Notes: generated by a model from the sequence alone, not told the origin. A stretch of 64,000 bases of DNA from Chitinophagaceae bacterium (GCA_016721085.1 JADKJI010000015.1:85805-149804); one strand, 5' to 3'. Positions 42,441 through 51,757 are shown, numbered from the stretch's first letter. Translations and numbers: made by a program.

Positions 42441-43601
42441 ATGAAAAAATTGCTTCTTTCCAGCAGCGCGCTACTGCTCACCCTTTCCTTATTAGCACAA
42501 CAAAAATTCAATGGAATTGATGTAAATCTGAGTAATATTTTCCGCCTTTCGGATGCCAAAACCCGCTCCATCAGTCCCGAGAATTTCAACGGGGAGAAAG
42601 GAAAAGGGGGAATGGCGACGACTGGTACGGGTGCCGGCCCCTCCCGAGATCTGGGACAGGGCTGGAAAGTGAGTCCTTCTGTACGAATCAAAGCAAAAAC
42701 CACATTTACGGTTGCTGAAATCGACGGATCGGGAGCTATCCAGCATATTTGGATGACCCCTACAGGGAATTGGCGCTATTCTATCCTCCGCTTTTACTGG
42801 GATGATGAAAAAGAAGCTTCTGTAGAATGTCCGGTGGGTGATTTTTTTGGAATGGGTTGGGGACAATATGCCAAGCTGACTTCTCTTGCTGTGAATGTAA
42901 ATCCAGGAAGTGCTTTCAATTGTTATTGGCCCATGCCCTTCCGCAAGAAATGCCGTATCACGATGGAGAATATAGCTGATGAGGATATGATATTATATTA
43001 TCAGGTTGATTATGTATTGACGGAGGTACCTGCGGATGCGGCCTATTTCCATGCACAGTACCGTCGCACCAATCCACTTCCTTACAAGGGCGTATATACG
43101 CTTGTTGACGGAATAAAAGGGAAGGGCCAGTATGTTGGGACATATATGGCATGGGGAGTACACAATAATGGATGGTGGGGAGAAGGGGAGATAAAATTCT
43201 TTATGGATGGAGACACGGAATTTCCGACTATATGTGGAACCGGAACGGAGGATTATTTCTGCGGATCTTATGATTTTGATACAAGAGTAAAGAATGCTGC
43301 GGGAGTGGAGAGAACAGAGTATACAGAATTCAACACTCCATATGCGGGACTGCATCAGGTTATAAGGGGTGATGGGCATTACCAGGTGATGCAGCGATTT
43401 GGATTATACCGTTGGCATATAGCCGACCCTATACGATTTGATAAGGATTTGAAAGTTACTATACAGGCGTTAAGCTGGAGGAATGACGGGCGATATTTGC
43501 CTTTGCAGGATGACATAGCTTCAGTGGTGTTCTGGTATCAGGCCGATCCGCATACGCCGTTTCCGAAGTTTCCGGAGAAGGATAAGTTGGAGGTGAATTA
43601 A
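42441..43601 (+). CDS. DUF2961 / glycoside hydrolase family 172 protein
   Basis: 386 aa exported enzyme. Signal peptide ends LLAQ. It then shows the GH172 signature: RSISPENFNGEKGKGG, RDLGQGWKVSP, IQHIWMTPTGNWRYSILRFYWDDEKEASVECPVGDFFG, GTGTEDYFCGSYDF and HIADPIRFDKDLKVTIQALSWRNDGRY. The two Glu (VECPVGD region and GTGTEDYF) are likely catalytic. Family members act on fructofuranose or arabinofuranose linkages (for instance difructose dianhydrides). A repeat follows the stop codon closely. Confidence 0.88.
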   Translation: MKKLLLSSSALLLTLSLLAQQKFNGIDVNLSNIFRLSDAKTRSISPENFNGEKGKGGMATTGTGAGPSRDLGQGWKVSPSVRIKAKTTFTVAEIDGSGAIQHIWMTPTGNWRYSILRFYWDDEKEASVECPVGDFFGMGWGQYAKLTSLAVNVNPGSAFNCYWPMPFRKKCRITMENIADEDMILYYQVDYVLTEVPADAAYFHAQYRRTNPLPYKGVYTLVDGIKGKGQYVGTYMAWGVHNNGWWGEGEIKFFMDGDTEFPTICGTGTEDYFCGSYDFDTRVKNAAGVERTEYTEFNTPYAGLHQVIRGDGHYQVMQRFGLYRWHIADPIRFDKDLKVTIQALSWRNDGRYLPLQDDIASVVFWYQADPHTPFPKFPEKDKLEVN

Positions 43602-43605
43602 CCAG

Positions 43606-43680
43606 GTTGACTTCTCCCGAGAAGTCAACTCCCGGGTTGACTTCCTGGAGGTTGACATCTCGGGAGATGTCATCCTCAGG
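43606..43680. repeat. TTGACTTCTCCCGGG palindromic repeat, copy 1
   Basis: Successive fold-back words: GGTTGACTTCTCCCGAGAAG, TCAACTCCCGGGTTGACTTC, and GACATCTCGGGAGATGTC. It sits between the GH172 stop and the carbonic anhydrase start. Copy 2 lies on the other side of the carbonic anhydrase gene. Confidence 0.85.
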
Positions 43681-43729
43681 GAAAAACCTCATCCTTTACA
43701 ACCAGATTATTTTATAAAGCTTTATTGCT

Positions 43730-44461
43730 ATGATCAATTATAAAATCTTAACAGTTATAACCGTTTTATCAATTGCTGTTTTCTCCTGTGGACAATCTGA
43801 AAAAGAAACAAAACAAGCAGAAGAAAAAGTCCCTGATACTACACAAAAAAGCTATACTCCACCACATATTGAAACACCCGATGAGGCGATTGCTGAAATA
43901 AAGGCTGGAAACCAAAGATATCTTACTGGTAAACTGCAGAATACAAATATCAAGGAGATGATTGCAAATACCAGTGATGATCAGCACCCATTTGTTGCAG
44001 TATTAAGTTGTATGGATTCAAGGATACCTGTTGAAGTGGTTTTTGATCAGGGCATTGGCAACATGTTTGTAACCCGTGTTGCAGGAAATGTAGCCGATGT
44101 TAATGTATTGGGAAGTCTTGAATATGCAACTAAAGTGAAAGGATCAAAGCTCATCATTGTGCTCGGTCATAATAAATGCGGTGCTATTTCAGGAGCCCTG
44201 GATGATGTAAAACTTGGTAATCTTACAGCTTTGTTGAAACAAATAAAGCCTGCTATTACCTTGGACAGTACTGGTGATAAAATAAAAACCGCCAATAATA
44301 CTGCCCGCCGAAATGTTCAATTGACTATGGAAGAGATTCATAAAAAGAGTCCTGTAATGAATGAACTTTTTAAAGAAGGGAAACTGAAGATGATTGGGGC
44401 CTATTATGATGTTACTTCTGGTAAAATCTATTATGAGGAGGATTTGAAGAAGTGGTGGTGA
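43730..44461 (+). CDS. Exported beta-carbonic anhydrase (lipoprotein)
   Basis: 243 aa. An N-terminal lipoprotein signal with Cys20 (IAVFSC), then a charged linker and a complete beta-class carbonic anhydrase domain: Cys94-Asp96-Arg98 in VLSCMDSRIP and His147-x2-Cys150 in GHNKCGAIS, the zinc ligands and gate. VAGNVADVNVLGSLEYA is also typical. It hydrates CO2 on the periplasmic side or outside. Beta-carbonic anhydrases are usually cytoplasmic, so export as a lipoprotein is notable. It is flanked on both sides by copies of the same palindromic repeat. Confidence 0.93.
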   Translation: MINYKILTVITVLSIAVFSCGQSEKETKQAEEKVPDTTQKSYTPPHIETPDEAIAEIKAGNQRYLTGKLQNTNIKEMIANTSDDQHPFVAVLSCMDSRIPVEVVFDQGIGNMFVTRVAGNVADVNVLGSLEYATKVKGSKLIIVLGHNKCGAISGALDDVKLGNLTALLKQIKPAITLDSTGDKIKTANNTARRNVQLTMEEIHKKSPVMNELFKEGKLKMIGAYYDVTSGKIYYEEDLKKWW

Positions 44462-44465
44462 AAAT

Positions 44466-44526
44466 CAGGTTGACTTCTCCCGGGTTGACTTCCTGGAGGT
44501 TGACATCTCCCGGGATGTCAACCTTA
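44466..44526. repeat. TTGACTTCTCCCGGG palindromic repeat, copy 2
   Basis: AGGTTGACTTCTCCCGGG, then GGAGGTTGACATCTCCCGGG and GATGTCAACCT. It is shorter than copy 1 but has the same words. It sits between the carbonic anhydrase and S9 peptidase genes. Confidence 0.85.
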
Positions 44527-44570
44527 AGTACCCCACAACCCGTATCTTAGTACCATACAAAACTGCAATA

Positions 44571-46724
44571 ATGAAAAAGCTATTTGTCGCCGTTTTCTCC
44601 AATTTCCTTGTTATAATTCTCTTCGCTCAAAGCCCATCACCAGTCACCGTGACTGATATGCTGAAAATCAAAAATATCAGCTCGGTACAACTGAGCCCCG
44701 ATGGGAAACAAGTAGTTTTTTCAGTGCTGTCCATAGAACCAGAAGACAGCAAATGGGAATATAAATATGCCACCCAGCTTTGGATTACTACAGCTGATGG
44801 CAGCAGTGCTCCAAGACCGTTGACCACATCTAAAGAAGGCGCTTCACAACCCACCTGGAGTCCTGATGGAAAACAAATAGCCTTTGTTAGAGCTGCTGAA
44901 GGAAAACCACAAATCTTCCTATTGTCATTAGAAGGAGGAGAGCCAAAACAACTGACAAAAAGCAAATACGGAGCTTCTTCACCAAGATGGAATGCCGATG
45001 GCAGTGCCCTTCTTTTTATGGGAAGCATTTCACTGAAAGATTTAATGACAGACAGTTTACTGAATCCCGGCAAACAGGTTCCAAGTTGGAGTTTGGAAAA
45101 GCCAGGCTTCTTGCATAATGAAAACCTTCAGCCATCAGCCGCTAAAGCAAATCCCGACGGAACAATAGAAGAAGTCAGAGCTTATTTAGAAAACAATGAA
45201 AAAGACAAAAAAGCCAAAGTGCTTAATAAACTGAACTTCCAGGAAGAATCAACAACAAGTGGTGAACTCAATTTCTCACATGTATTCTTATTGCAACTGA
45301 AAGACCCGGGAAATCCAAAACCTATTACAAAAGGATTCTACTCATTTTCAAATCCTCAATTCATAAAAGGAACCAATAAAATACTTCTTGAAGGAGATGT
45401 AAACGAAACGACTCATCCCGACAGAACACTCGAAACACAACTATATACTGTCAATAACGATGGTTCAGGCCTAAAGAAATTATTAGGAAAGAACGATTAC
45501 AATTATTCAGGTTCTTCTATTTCCCCATCCGGCAAATGGATTGCATTGCAACAAGGAGCGACGGGATTTGTAGCTATTCCTACCTTATCATTATTGCCAA
45601 TCGATGGTTCTGAAAAAGACCTGATACCAATCCCTTTCGACAGGAATATCGGAAATATCATATGGAGTGAAGATGAAAAGACATTATGGTTTTCGGCCCA
45701 AAGCAATGGGGGCGTTACTTTGAATAAGGTGGATATCGGTTCCAGAAAAGTTACAACACTTACAGATTTCAATAGTGGCATCGGTAGTTATTCCATCAAA
45801 GGCGATAAACTAGTATTTGTAAAGACTGCAGTTGAAAACCCTTTTGAACTATATAGTGCTAATAGCAATGCAGCCAATCCTATTCGTATAAGCAGCTTCA
45901 ATTATGATTGGGTGCAACAAAAGAAGTTAAGCTATCCTGAAAAATTCAGCTTTAAGAATGAGAAAGGATTGACCGTTGAATATTGGGTGATGAAACCAAC
46001 TAATTATGAGCCAGGAAAGAAATATCCTGTTGTGTTGGAAATCCATGGTGGACCAACAGCTATGTGGGGGCCTGGAGAAAACTCGATGTGGCACGAATTC
46101 CAGTTCTGGTGCAGTAAGGGATACGGAGTAGTGTATGCGAATCCAAGAGGTTCGGGAGGATATGGACAGGAATTTCTTAAAGCGAATGTAAAAGATTGGG
46201 GTAATGGTCCGATGCAGGATGTACTTACTGCTCTTACAAAAGCCACCGCAGCATCGCCATGGGCCGATACATCCAAAATGGTTGTCACTGGTGGATCTTA
46301 TGCGGGCTATCTTATTGCATATATCATTTCTCATGACAATAGATTCAAAGCTGCTTGCAGCCAAAGAGGTGTATATGATCTTCGCACTTTCTTTGGAGAA
46401 GGAAATGCCTGGAGATTAGTGCCAAACTATTTCGGGGGCTATCCTTGGGAGAAAACAGTATTACCCATTCTGGAAAGGGAATCACCTATTACTTATGTTC
46501 AGAATATTACAACTCCCTACATCATGTTCCATGGTGAGAATGATTTACGCACGGGAGTAATTCAAGGGGAGGAAATGTTTAAAAGTCTTAAAGTATTGGG
46601 TAGACCTGTAGAATACGTTCGCCATCCGGGAGCTACTCATGAAATAACAAGAAGCGGAAATAACCGCCAACGAATTGATCAGATGCTCAGGACCTGGGAA
46701 TTTTTTGAGCGATATATAAAATAA
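44571..46724 (+). CDS. S9-family prolyl oligopeptidase-like peptidase
   Basis: 717 aa exported serine peptidase. Signal peptide up to LFAQ, a TolB/WD40-type beta-propeller (SPDGKQVVFSV, TWSPDGKQIAFVRA, PRWNADGSALLFMG), then the alpha/beta hydrolase with HGGPTAMWGPGENSMWHEFQFW, nucleophile Ser576 in TGGSYAGYLI, Asp in HGENDLRTGVIQGEEM and His in RHPGATHEI. Typically a dipeptidyl- or acylaminoacyl-peptidase acting on short peptides in the periplasm. It is preceded by a repeat and has its own start. Confidence 0.92.
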   Translation: MKKLFVAVFSNFLVIILFAQSPSPVTVTDMLKIKNISSVQLSPDGKQVVFSVLSIEPEDSKWEYKYATQLWITTADGSSAPRPLTTSKEGASQPTWSPDGKQIAFVRAAEGKPQIFLLSLEGGEPKQLTKSKYGASSPRWNADGSALLFMGSISLKDLMTDSLLNPGKQVPSWSLEKPGFLHNENLQPSAAKANPDGTIEEVRAYLENNEKDKKAKVLNKLNFQEESTTSGELNFSHVFLLQLKDPGNPKPITKGFYSFSNPQFIKGTNKILLEGDVNETTHPDRTLETQLYTVNNDGSGLKKLLGKNDYNYSGSSISPSGKWIALQQGATGFVAIPTLSLLPIDGSEKDLIPIPFDRNIGNIIWSEDEKTLWFSAQSNGGVTLNKVDIGSRKVTTLTDFNSGIGSYSIKGDKLVFVKTAVENPFELYSANSNAANPIRISSFNYDWVQQKKLSYPEKFSFKNEKGLTVEYWVMKPTNYEPGKKYPVVLEIHGGPTAMWGPGENSMWHEFQFWCSKGYGVVYANPRGSGGYGQEFLKANVKDWGNGPMQDVLTALTKATAASPWADTSKMVVTGGSYAGYLIAYIISHDNRFKAACSQRGVYDLRTFFGEGNAWRLVPNYFGGYPWEKTVLPILERESPITYVQNITTPYIMFHGENDLRTGVIQGEEMFKSLKVLGRPVEYVRHPGATHEITRSGNNRQRIDQMLRTWEFFERYIK

Positions 46725-46768
46725 TGTAACTATTGAGTGTTTCCATCGACTGATGTGAAAACTTATTA

Positions 46769-47499
46769 ATGAAGAAAGGAAACAGGTTCAAAAAACAATA
46801 CTGATTCTATTGACCACCCTCTTGGGTTTGGCAATAATTCATTTCATTGTTTTCCCTCAACAAACAAGGTGTCTTCTCATAGATTATTCTTCCTTTCAAA
46901 AAGAAGGTTTGCTTTATTTCGATCCAAAAACCGCAAAGCCTTACCGAGACAGCTTACAAACCTATATTGAAAAAGGTCGGTTACGCATAATTGATTTTTG
47001 GGGAGAGCAGCAATGCAAGCCGTTGTTTATCTATTGTTCCAATAAAGCTTCATTCGAAAAGTATGGAAGCCCTATTCCTGTTCCTGCATTAACCCATATA
47101 AAGCTGGGTGCAAGAATTGTTATTAGTGAAGAAGGGGTTGATCAGGATATAATTGCCCACGAATTGATGCATGCTGAATTATACCAAAGAATCGGTTTCT
47201 ATAAATGGTCGTTCAAAATTCCGAGATGGTTTGATGAAGGATTGGCCATGCAGAGTGATTATCGAAATTACTATTCCGAAGACACACTAAAAGCCTTATC
47301 TGATAATTTCAAGAATTTACCTGACCTAAGAACACTGGAGACTGGAGCGCAGTTCAATAGTGGCTCCAGAGAAAAGATAATGTTCAACTATATGACTGCT
47401 GCGCATGAAATCAGGAAATGGTATACCAAAGAAAAAATGGATAAGTTTATCAAAGCAATGAATGCAGGGAAAAGTTTTGAGGAATCTTATAATCAATAA
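46769..47499 (+). pseudogene. Membrane-anchored HExxH metallopeptidase-like protein, frameshift near start
   Basis: The body reads in frame from 46810 to 47499: LTTLLGLAIIHFIVFPQQTRC (membrane anchor), then IIAHELMHAELYQRIGF with the HELMH zinc site and RWFDEGLAMQSDYRN, where the Glu of WFDEGLA is the gluzincin third ligand. No ATG is in that frame. ATG 46769 gives MKKGNRFKK and then runs out of frame at the A6 run 46790-46795. One extra A there would give MKKGNRFKKTILILLTTLL continuous with the rest. So either a one-base sequencing error or a mutation cuts the start, or the gene begins at TTG 46810. Likely a peptidase of unknown target. Confidence 0.75.
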
Positions 47500-47505
47500 T
47501 CTTAC

Positions 47506-48732
47506 TCAGGCGGTTTTCATATGCTTCTCCTTGTAAAGAACCCTGTATGCAAGGAAGGCGCTCACCAACATAAAAAGCGCTCCTGCCAGGAACGGCGCAC
47601 CTGGTAATCTTATTGGATTGTTTTTATTAGTGAAGTAAGAAAATAAGTTTGTCATCAAAATAGGTCCAAAGATGGAAGTAAGGCTTATCAGGCTAGTCAA
47701 TCCACCTTGTAGTTCTCCTTGTTCCGTTGCTGGCACATGATTAGAGATAATACCTTGTAAAGCAGGACCTGCAATTCCTCCTAAACAATACACTACAGTA
47801 AAAGCATACATCATCCATCCTTCAGTTGCGATGGCGAAAAGAATCATACCTACACTATAAAGTAACAGTCCTATATATACGCTTCTTTCTTTTCCCAATA
47901 AAGGCATTGTTTTTCTTATCAAACCACCTTGAACAATGGCTACCATAACTCCCACTACACTAAGCGAGATACCAACTTCACGTTCATGCCAGTTGAATTT
48001 TTCCATACTATAATAGCTCCAGGTAGTTTGTACAGCATGTGCTGCCAGATAGATCAATACCAATGAAAGCACCAGTCCGGCTATGGCTGGATATTTCCCC
48101 ATTTGTTTTAATGATCCAATAGGGTTAGCTCTTTTCCAATCGAAAGGCCTTCTTTTCTCTACTGGCAATGATTCAGGTAGTACAAAATAACCATATAACC
48201 AGTTGAGAAGGGTTAGTCCAGCAGAAACCAGGAATGGCACTCTTGATCCAAAACTTCCCAGTAAGCCACCGATCAATGGACCTATTATAAATCCAAGACC
48301 GAATGCTACACCCACAAGACCGAAATTCTGGGCCTTTTTTTCAGGGGTACTGATATCTGCTATATAGGCTTGAGCGGTAGTAAAACTGGCACCGGTGATT
48401 CCGGCGAGAACTCTTCCTACGAATAACCATCCAATGGTTGGGGCGAAGGCAAGAAAAAGATAGTCAATCCCGAACCCGAAAAGAGAGAATAAAAGCACCG
48501 GTCTGCGACCGTAAGCATCACTAAGGTTTCCAAGAACGGGAGAGAAAAGGAACTGCATAACGGCATAGGCTGGAATGAGCCACCCGCCTACTTTTGCTGC
48601 CTGGCTGATATCTCCATGAATCAATTCCTGGATAAGTTTAGGCATCACCGGAATAATGATTCCGATTCCAATAACATCTATAAGAAGAGTAACAAAAATG
48701 AAGCCCAGGGCAGCAGGTTTGGCCGTTTTCAT
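47506..48732 (-). CDS. MFS transporter, TetA-like (TCR/Tet family)
   Basis: 408 aa, twelve membrane helices. LLIDVIGIGIIIPVMPKLI at the N terminus, GNLSDAYGRRPVLL (MFS motif A), AGITGASFTTAQAYIADISTPEKKAQNFGLVGVAFGLGFIIGPLIGG (motif C) and the long C-terminal half match the drug:H+ antiporter 1 Tet branch. Most chromosomal members are not tetracycline-specific, so the substrate is unknown. It is convergent with the metallopeptidase gene (6 nt between them). Confidence 0.9.
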   Translation of the reverse strand: MKTAKPAALGFIFVTLLIDVIGIGIIIPVMPKLIQELIHGDISQAAKVGGWLIPAYAVMQFLFSPVLGNLSDAYGRRPVLLFSLFGFGIDYLFLAFAPTIGWLFVGRVLAGITGASFTTAQAYIADISTPEKKAQNFGLVGVAFGLGFIIGPLIGGLLGSFGSRVPFLVSAGLTLLNWLYGYFVLPESLPVEKRRPFDWKRANPIGSLKQMGKYPAIAGLVLSLVLIYLAAHAVQTTWSYYSMEKFNWHEREVGISLSVVGVMVAIVQGGLIRKTMPLLGKERSVYIGLLLYSVGMILFAIATEGWMMYAFTVVYCLGGIAGPALQGIISNHVPATEQGELQGGLTSLISLTSIFGPILMTNLFSYFTNKNNPIRLPGAPFLAGALFMLVSAFLAYRVLYKEKHMKTA

Positions 48733-48840
48733 ACATGAAAAATAACGTAAAAAAATGGTTTGTATACCGTTCGCAAGTTAACTGTCAGAAAATCGTCAAA
48801 TTTCAGTAATTTGACTTTTTTCACACCAACACAAATGCTT

Positions 48841-49242
48841 ATGAACAAGAAATTCTATGTTGTACTCTTCCTAGCCGTAACTGTAGCCCTGAGTATAGCA
48901 GCCAGTGCACCTCCACAAGGAGAACCCAAAAGAAACCTGAAAGTGCTTCCCAAGAACATCAGCCATGAAGATCTTGACAAGGTAATGCACGGATTCAATG
49001 ACGCTCTTGGCGTTAAATGTAATCACTGCCATTCAGGTGGACAGGTAGATGGTCGTTTCAAAATGGATTTTGCCAGCGATGCAAAACCAGAAAAAGAGAT
49101 GGCTCGCAATATGCTGAAAATGACAGCAAAAATCAACAAGAAATTCTTCCATTTCAAAGCTGGTGCTGCTGATGCAGTTCCACCAATCTCTTGCATGACT
49201 TGCCATAATGGAAAAGTTCATCCAGAAGGAGGAAAGAAATAA
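48841..49242 (+). CDS. Exported diheme c-type cytochrome
   Basis: 133 aa. Signal peptide FYVVLFLAVTVALSIAASA, then two heme motifs: CNHCH at 60-64 and CMTCH at 118-122. LKVLPKNISHEDLDKVMHGFNDALGVKCNHCH is the pattern of the small cytochromes c related to the photosynthetic reaction-centre cytochrome subunit family, common in Bacteroidota. It carries electrons in the periplasm. Start set at ATG 48841, with ATG 48835 also possible. Confidence 0.88.
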   Translation: MNKKFYVVLFLAVTVALSIAASAPPQGEPKRNLKVLPKNISHEDLDKVMHGFNDALGVKCNHCHSGGQVDGRFKMDFASDAKPEKEMARNMLKMTAKINKKFFHFKAGAADAVPPISCMTCHNGKVHPEGGKK

Positions 49243-49256
49243 TATAGTTTTTTATT

Positions 49257-49288
49257 AAAAAAGCCTCTGGAGTTCCAGAGGCTTTTTT
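49257..49288. terminator. Bidirectional intrinsic terminator
   Basis: AAAAAAGCCTCTGGA pairs with TCCAGAGGCTTTTTT, T tract on both strands. It lies between the convergent cytochrome and Dabb genes. Confidence 0.9.
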
Positions 49289-49290
49289 AA

Positions 49291-49689
49291 TTAGATATCG
49301 ATAGAATCATATACCACTACTTTCTTCCATAGATGCGAGCACTCCTTCACAAAGTTCAGATGTATGGGATCTACCTGATAGCTTGCCTGGTCATCTGACC
49401 CTTTGAAAAATAAGCACCAGGAAACAGAATAAGACCTGTCAATAACATCCCTGTTGGTTGGAGCTGGTTCTCCGATATGAAATGATGCTATAGTTTTTAC
49501 TGCACTCAATTTTTTCAATCCAGCAATAAGAGCAGCTTTATCCTCTTTGCTTTCAGGATTATTCAACCAGAAATAAACGTGATGAATGAATGTTTGTTCT
49601 TTTGTCATAGCAGTTGCTTGTTGGGTTACAGCGGTTGCTGCGCTTAGCAGGGCCGCCTGGTATAAAAATGTGCGTCGAGTAATCGACAT
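49291..49689 (-). CDS. Dabb-family (stress-responsive alpha/beta barrel) protein, Tat signal
   Basis: 132 aa. Starts MSITRRTFLYQAALLSAATAV, a twin-arginine signal, so exported folded. The body FIHHVYFWLNNPESKEDKAALIAGLKKLSAVKTIASFHIGEPAPTNRDVIDRSYSVSWCLFFKGSDDQASYQVDPIHLNFV is a Dabb ferredoxin-like barrel. The biochemical role is unknown. The stop codon abuts the terminator. Confidence 0.85.
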   Translation of the reverse strand: MSITRRTFLYQAALLSAATAVTQQATAMTKEQTFIHHVYFWLNNPESKEDKAALIAGLKKLSAVKTIASFHIGEPAPTNRDVIDRSYSVSWCLFFKGSDDQASYQVDPIHLNFVKECSHLWKKVVVYDSIDI

Positions 49690-49766
49690 TGGGTGGTGAT
49701 TTTATGGGAAGGTAATGATAGAATTTGAAAATTTGGGAATTTGAAAATTAACAGCCAATACATTTT

Positions 49767-49824
49767 ACCGCAGAGACGCGGAGGCGCAGGGTGGCGTTCC
49801 TCCGCGTTTCTGCGTCTCTGCGGT
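49767..49824. repeat. CGCAGAGACGC hairpin
   Basis: ACCGCAGAGACGCGGAGGCG pairs with CGCGTTTCTGCGTCTCTGCGGT. It is preceded by AATTTGAAAATTTGGG-like A/T words (49730-49755), which also appear near 40615-40690. Confidence 0.87.
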
Positions 49825-49847
49825 TAAAAATTACATATTGAAACTCT

Positions 49848-50269
49848 CTAGGCTTTTCGTAAAGTTTCAATATCCAACTTCTTCATCTCCATAAAAGCCT
49901 TTGTAACTCTTCCTGCTCTTTGCGGATCGCTCATTAATTCACCCAATATAGATGGCACAATTTGCCAGGAAAGGCCAAACTTATCTACCAACCAACCGCA
50001 CATGCTCTCCCTTCCTCCATCAGTGAGCTTCTCCCAATAATAATCAATCTCCTCTTGAGTATCGCAGTTAACAACATAAGAAACGGCTTCATTAAACTTG
50101 AATAATGGACCGCCATTTAATCCCATAAACTTTGTCCCATTCAGTTCAAAGTTTACCACCATCGGATTTTCAGAAAGTATTTTTGAATCCTTGAAAATGG
50201 AACAATAAAACTGGCTGCTTCTTTTGCTTTTCCATCGAACCATAAGCAGGGATATAGTTTATGAGTCAT
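49848..50269 (-). pseudogene. PhnB-like VOC protein, frameshifted near the start
   Basis: Reads as one protein of about 140 aa once a one-base indel is corrected at the A4 run 50207-50210. ATG 50269 starts MTHKLYPCLWFDGKAKEAA, the usual beginning of PhnB-type (3-demethylubiquinone-3-methyltransferase-like) VOC proteins. The downstream frame then gives FYCSIFKDSKILSENPMVVNFELNGTKFMGLNGGP and DFGLSW-like KFGLSWQIVPSIL to 49848. Without correction an internal start would leave a truncated 131 aa product. The role is unknown. Confidence 0.75.
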
Positions 50270-50333
50270 TGTTGAAATAGCTTTTTATGAACAATCAGGA
50301 TTTTGATTTTATTCCAATGCCTAAGAGCTTTGG

Positions 50334-50849
50334 TTATTTTGAAGTTAGCTTTTTAATTAGCTCATCTTCAATTGCTGCCTTTATACTTACAACTGTATCA
50401 ATTTGGCTATTAGGAATGGTAGTTGACAAAACATACTGTTGTACTTTCCAATCGTTTCCGACTTTTACAACAACGCCAGATCCACGACATATCTTCATTT
50501 GTGTTGATAATAATTCATCAAACCAGGCAAGTGTGCCGGTTTTATCGAAGAAGATATGACGGTCAATCGATGTGAAATTCCAAGTGGTTTTTTTATCGAA
50601 GTATGGTTTTGCCCATGCCATATAACTTTTCTTATCCCAATTTTCTGTAGCATCAGTTCCTATAAACACTGCATCATCGGTATAGAAATTGAAATACCGA
50701 TCGTATTCGGCATTAGCGGCTGCCCTGTTGAAAGAATCGAGCATAGCGGCGATGGCTGTTTTATCACTCGATGTATCGGGTGCAACATTATTCTTACAAG
50801 AACCAAACAAAGCCACTATAACAAGGACTGATACAATTCTGTAACCCAT
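50334..50849 (-). CDS. NTF2/SnoaL-like lipoprotein
   Basis: 171 aa. A lipoprotein signal (VSVLVIVALFGSC, Cys18), then an NTF2-like cone: AIAAMLDSFNRAAANAEYDRYFNFYTDDAVFIGTDATENWDKKSYMAWAKPYF and ...VVKVGNDWKVQQYVLSTTIPN. This is a common exported SnoaL-like protein in Bacteroidota without assigned substrate. It starts 77 nt downstream of the CPBP gene's stop codon, in the same direction. Confidence 0.85.
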   Translation of the reverse strand: MGYRIVSVLVIVALFGSCKNNVAPDTSSDKTAIAAMLDSFNRAAANAEYDRYFNFYTDDAVFIGTDATENWDKKSYMAWAKPYFDKKTTWNFTSIDRHIFFDKTGTLAWFDELLSTQMKICRGSGVVVKVGNDWKVQQYVLSTTIPNSQIDTVVSIKAAIEDELIKKLTSK

Positions 50850-50926
50850 AATACTATTTTAATTTTTGAAGGATAATCTAATTATTCTTTCTAAATATAA
50901 AACATACTGGCGTAATTATTACACCA

Positions 50927-51757
50927 TTATTGGGAATTGCCTTTTCGCAAATAGTACAAAGTCAATCCTACGCCAATAATCAAAACAATCATCTGGGAAA
51001 CAGTACCCAACATATCAATTCTTGCAAGAGATGCCTCGGTTTCTCCACCTTTTATTGAAAGAATCCAGAGAGGGTGGTAAGTACCTGTTCTCATTCCCAA
51101 CATTGGTTGCGCTACATTTAAAGCCACATGAATGCCTGTAGCTATTGCTATCCCCCCCGATTTATAAGTAGCTAACCCGAAAATAAGTGACCATATTGCC
51201 GGACCCATAAATGCTGATGTAAAACTCCAGCCACCAAAAACATGATACATAGCAAACATTACTGAAACGATAAGCTGAGTGGGAAGAAAACCCAATGCTC
51301 TATTTAACTTAACAAATGGGTAGGATCTGAAAGCAACTTCTTCCATTAATGCCAGTGGGACAATAGACAAGTAGAAAAGTGCTTCTAATACTGTAATTGG
51401 CTTTGGGTTCCATTCTATTGTAAGATTGGAAAACGCAAAAAGTGGAATAATTATAATCGCGAATAAAAGGGACCCAAGTATAAACCCATATAAGAATCTT
51501 ATTCCTGTCTTTCGCTCCCACACCAAACCTATACTACCGAAAGAACTCTTTTCCAATTTCAATACAAACCAGGTAACTGCTAATGCAGCTGCCGTACCGA
51601 ATGATCCGTATATAAATCTTTCCCAACTATCAGGGAATTGATGTGTGATAAATGCCCCTGTAATAAATAAAAACAAGAGGAATAAAAGCCAGTACAGGAA
51701 AGATCTGCCAATGGCATTGAGTTTTGGAAAAGCAGTTTGGCTTAATAGTGAGTCCAT
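50927..51757 (-). CDS. CPBP-family intramembrane metalloprotease
   Basis: 276 aa, about seven helices. The ABI/CPBP motif is LALMEEVAFRSYPFVKL (EE-x3-R), followed by SVMFAMYHVFGGWSF and AIATGIHVALNVAQP, giving the Glu, Arg and His set of the family. It may be a membrane protease or a protein-processing partner. The substrate is unknown. Located just upstream of the NTF2-like gene. Confidence 0.85.
   Translation of the reverse strand: MDSLLSQTAFPKLNAIGRSFLYWLLFLLFLFITGAFITHQFPDSWERFIYGSFGTAAALAVTWFVLKLEKSSFGSIGLVWERKTGIRFLYGFILGSLLFAIIIIPLFAFSNLTIEWNPKPITVLEALFYLSIVPLALMEEVAFRSYPFVKLNRALGFLPTQLIVSVMFAMYHVFGGWSFTSAFMGPAIWSLIFGLATYKSGGIAIATGIHVALNVAQPMLGMRTGTYHPLWILSIKGGETEASLARIDMLGTVSQMIVLIIGVGLTLYYLRKGNSQ

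Noticed and set aside
46810..47499. TTG as the natural start of the HELMH protein
   Set aside because: It would cut into the membrane helix. MKKGNRFKK at 46769 joins perfectly with one extra A in a homopolymer run, so a frameshift is the better reading, though TTG is not excluded.
49848..50237. A truncated PhnB-like protein as a real short form
   Set aside because: The upstream frame holds the missing N-terminal half (MTHKLYPCLWFDGKAKEAA) one base out of phase, so it is a frameshift and not a short family member.
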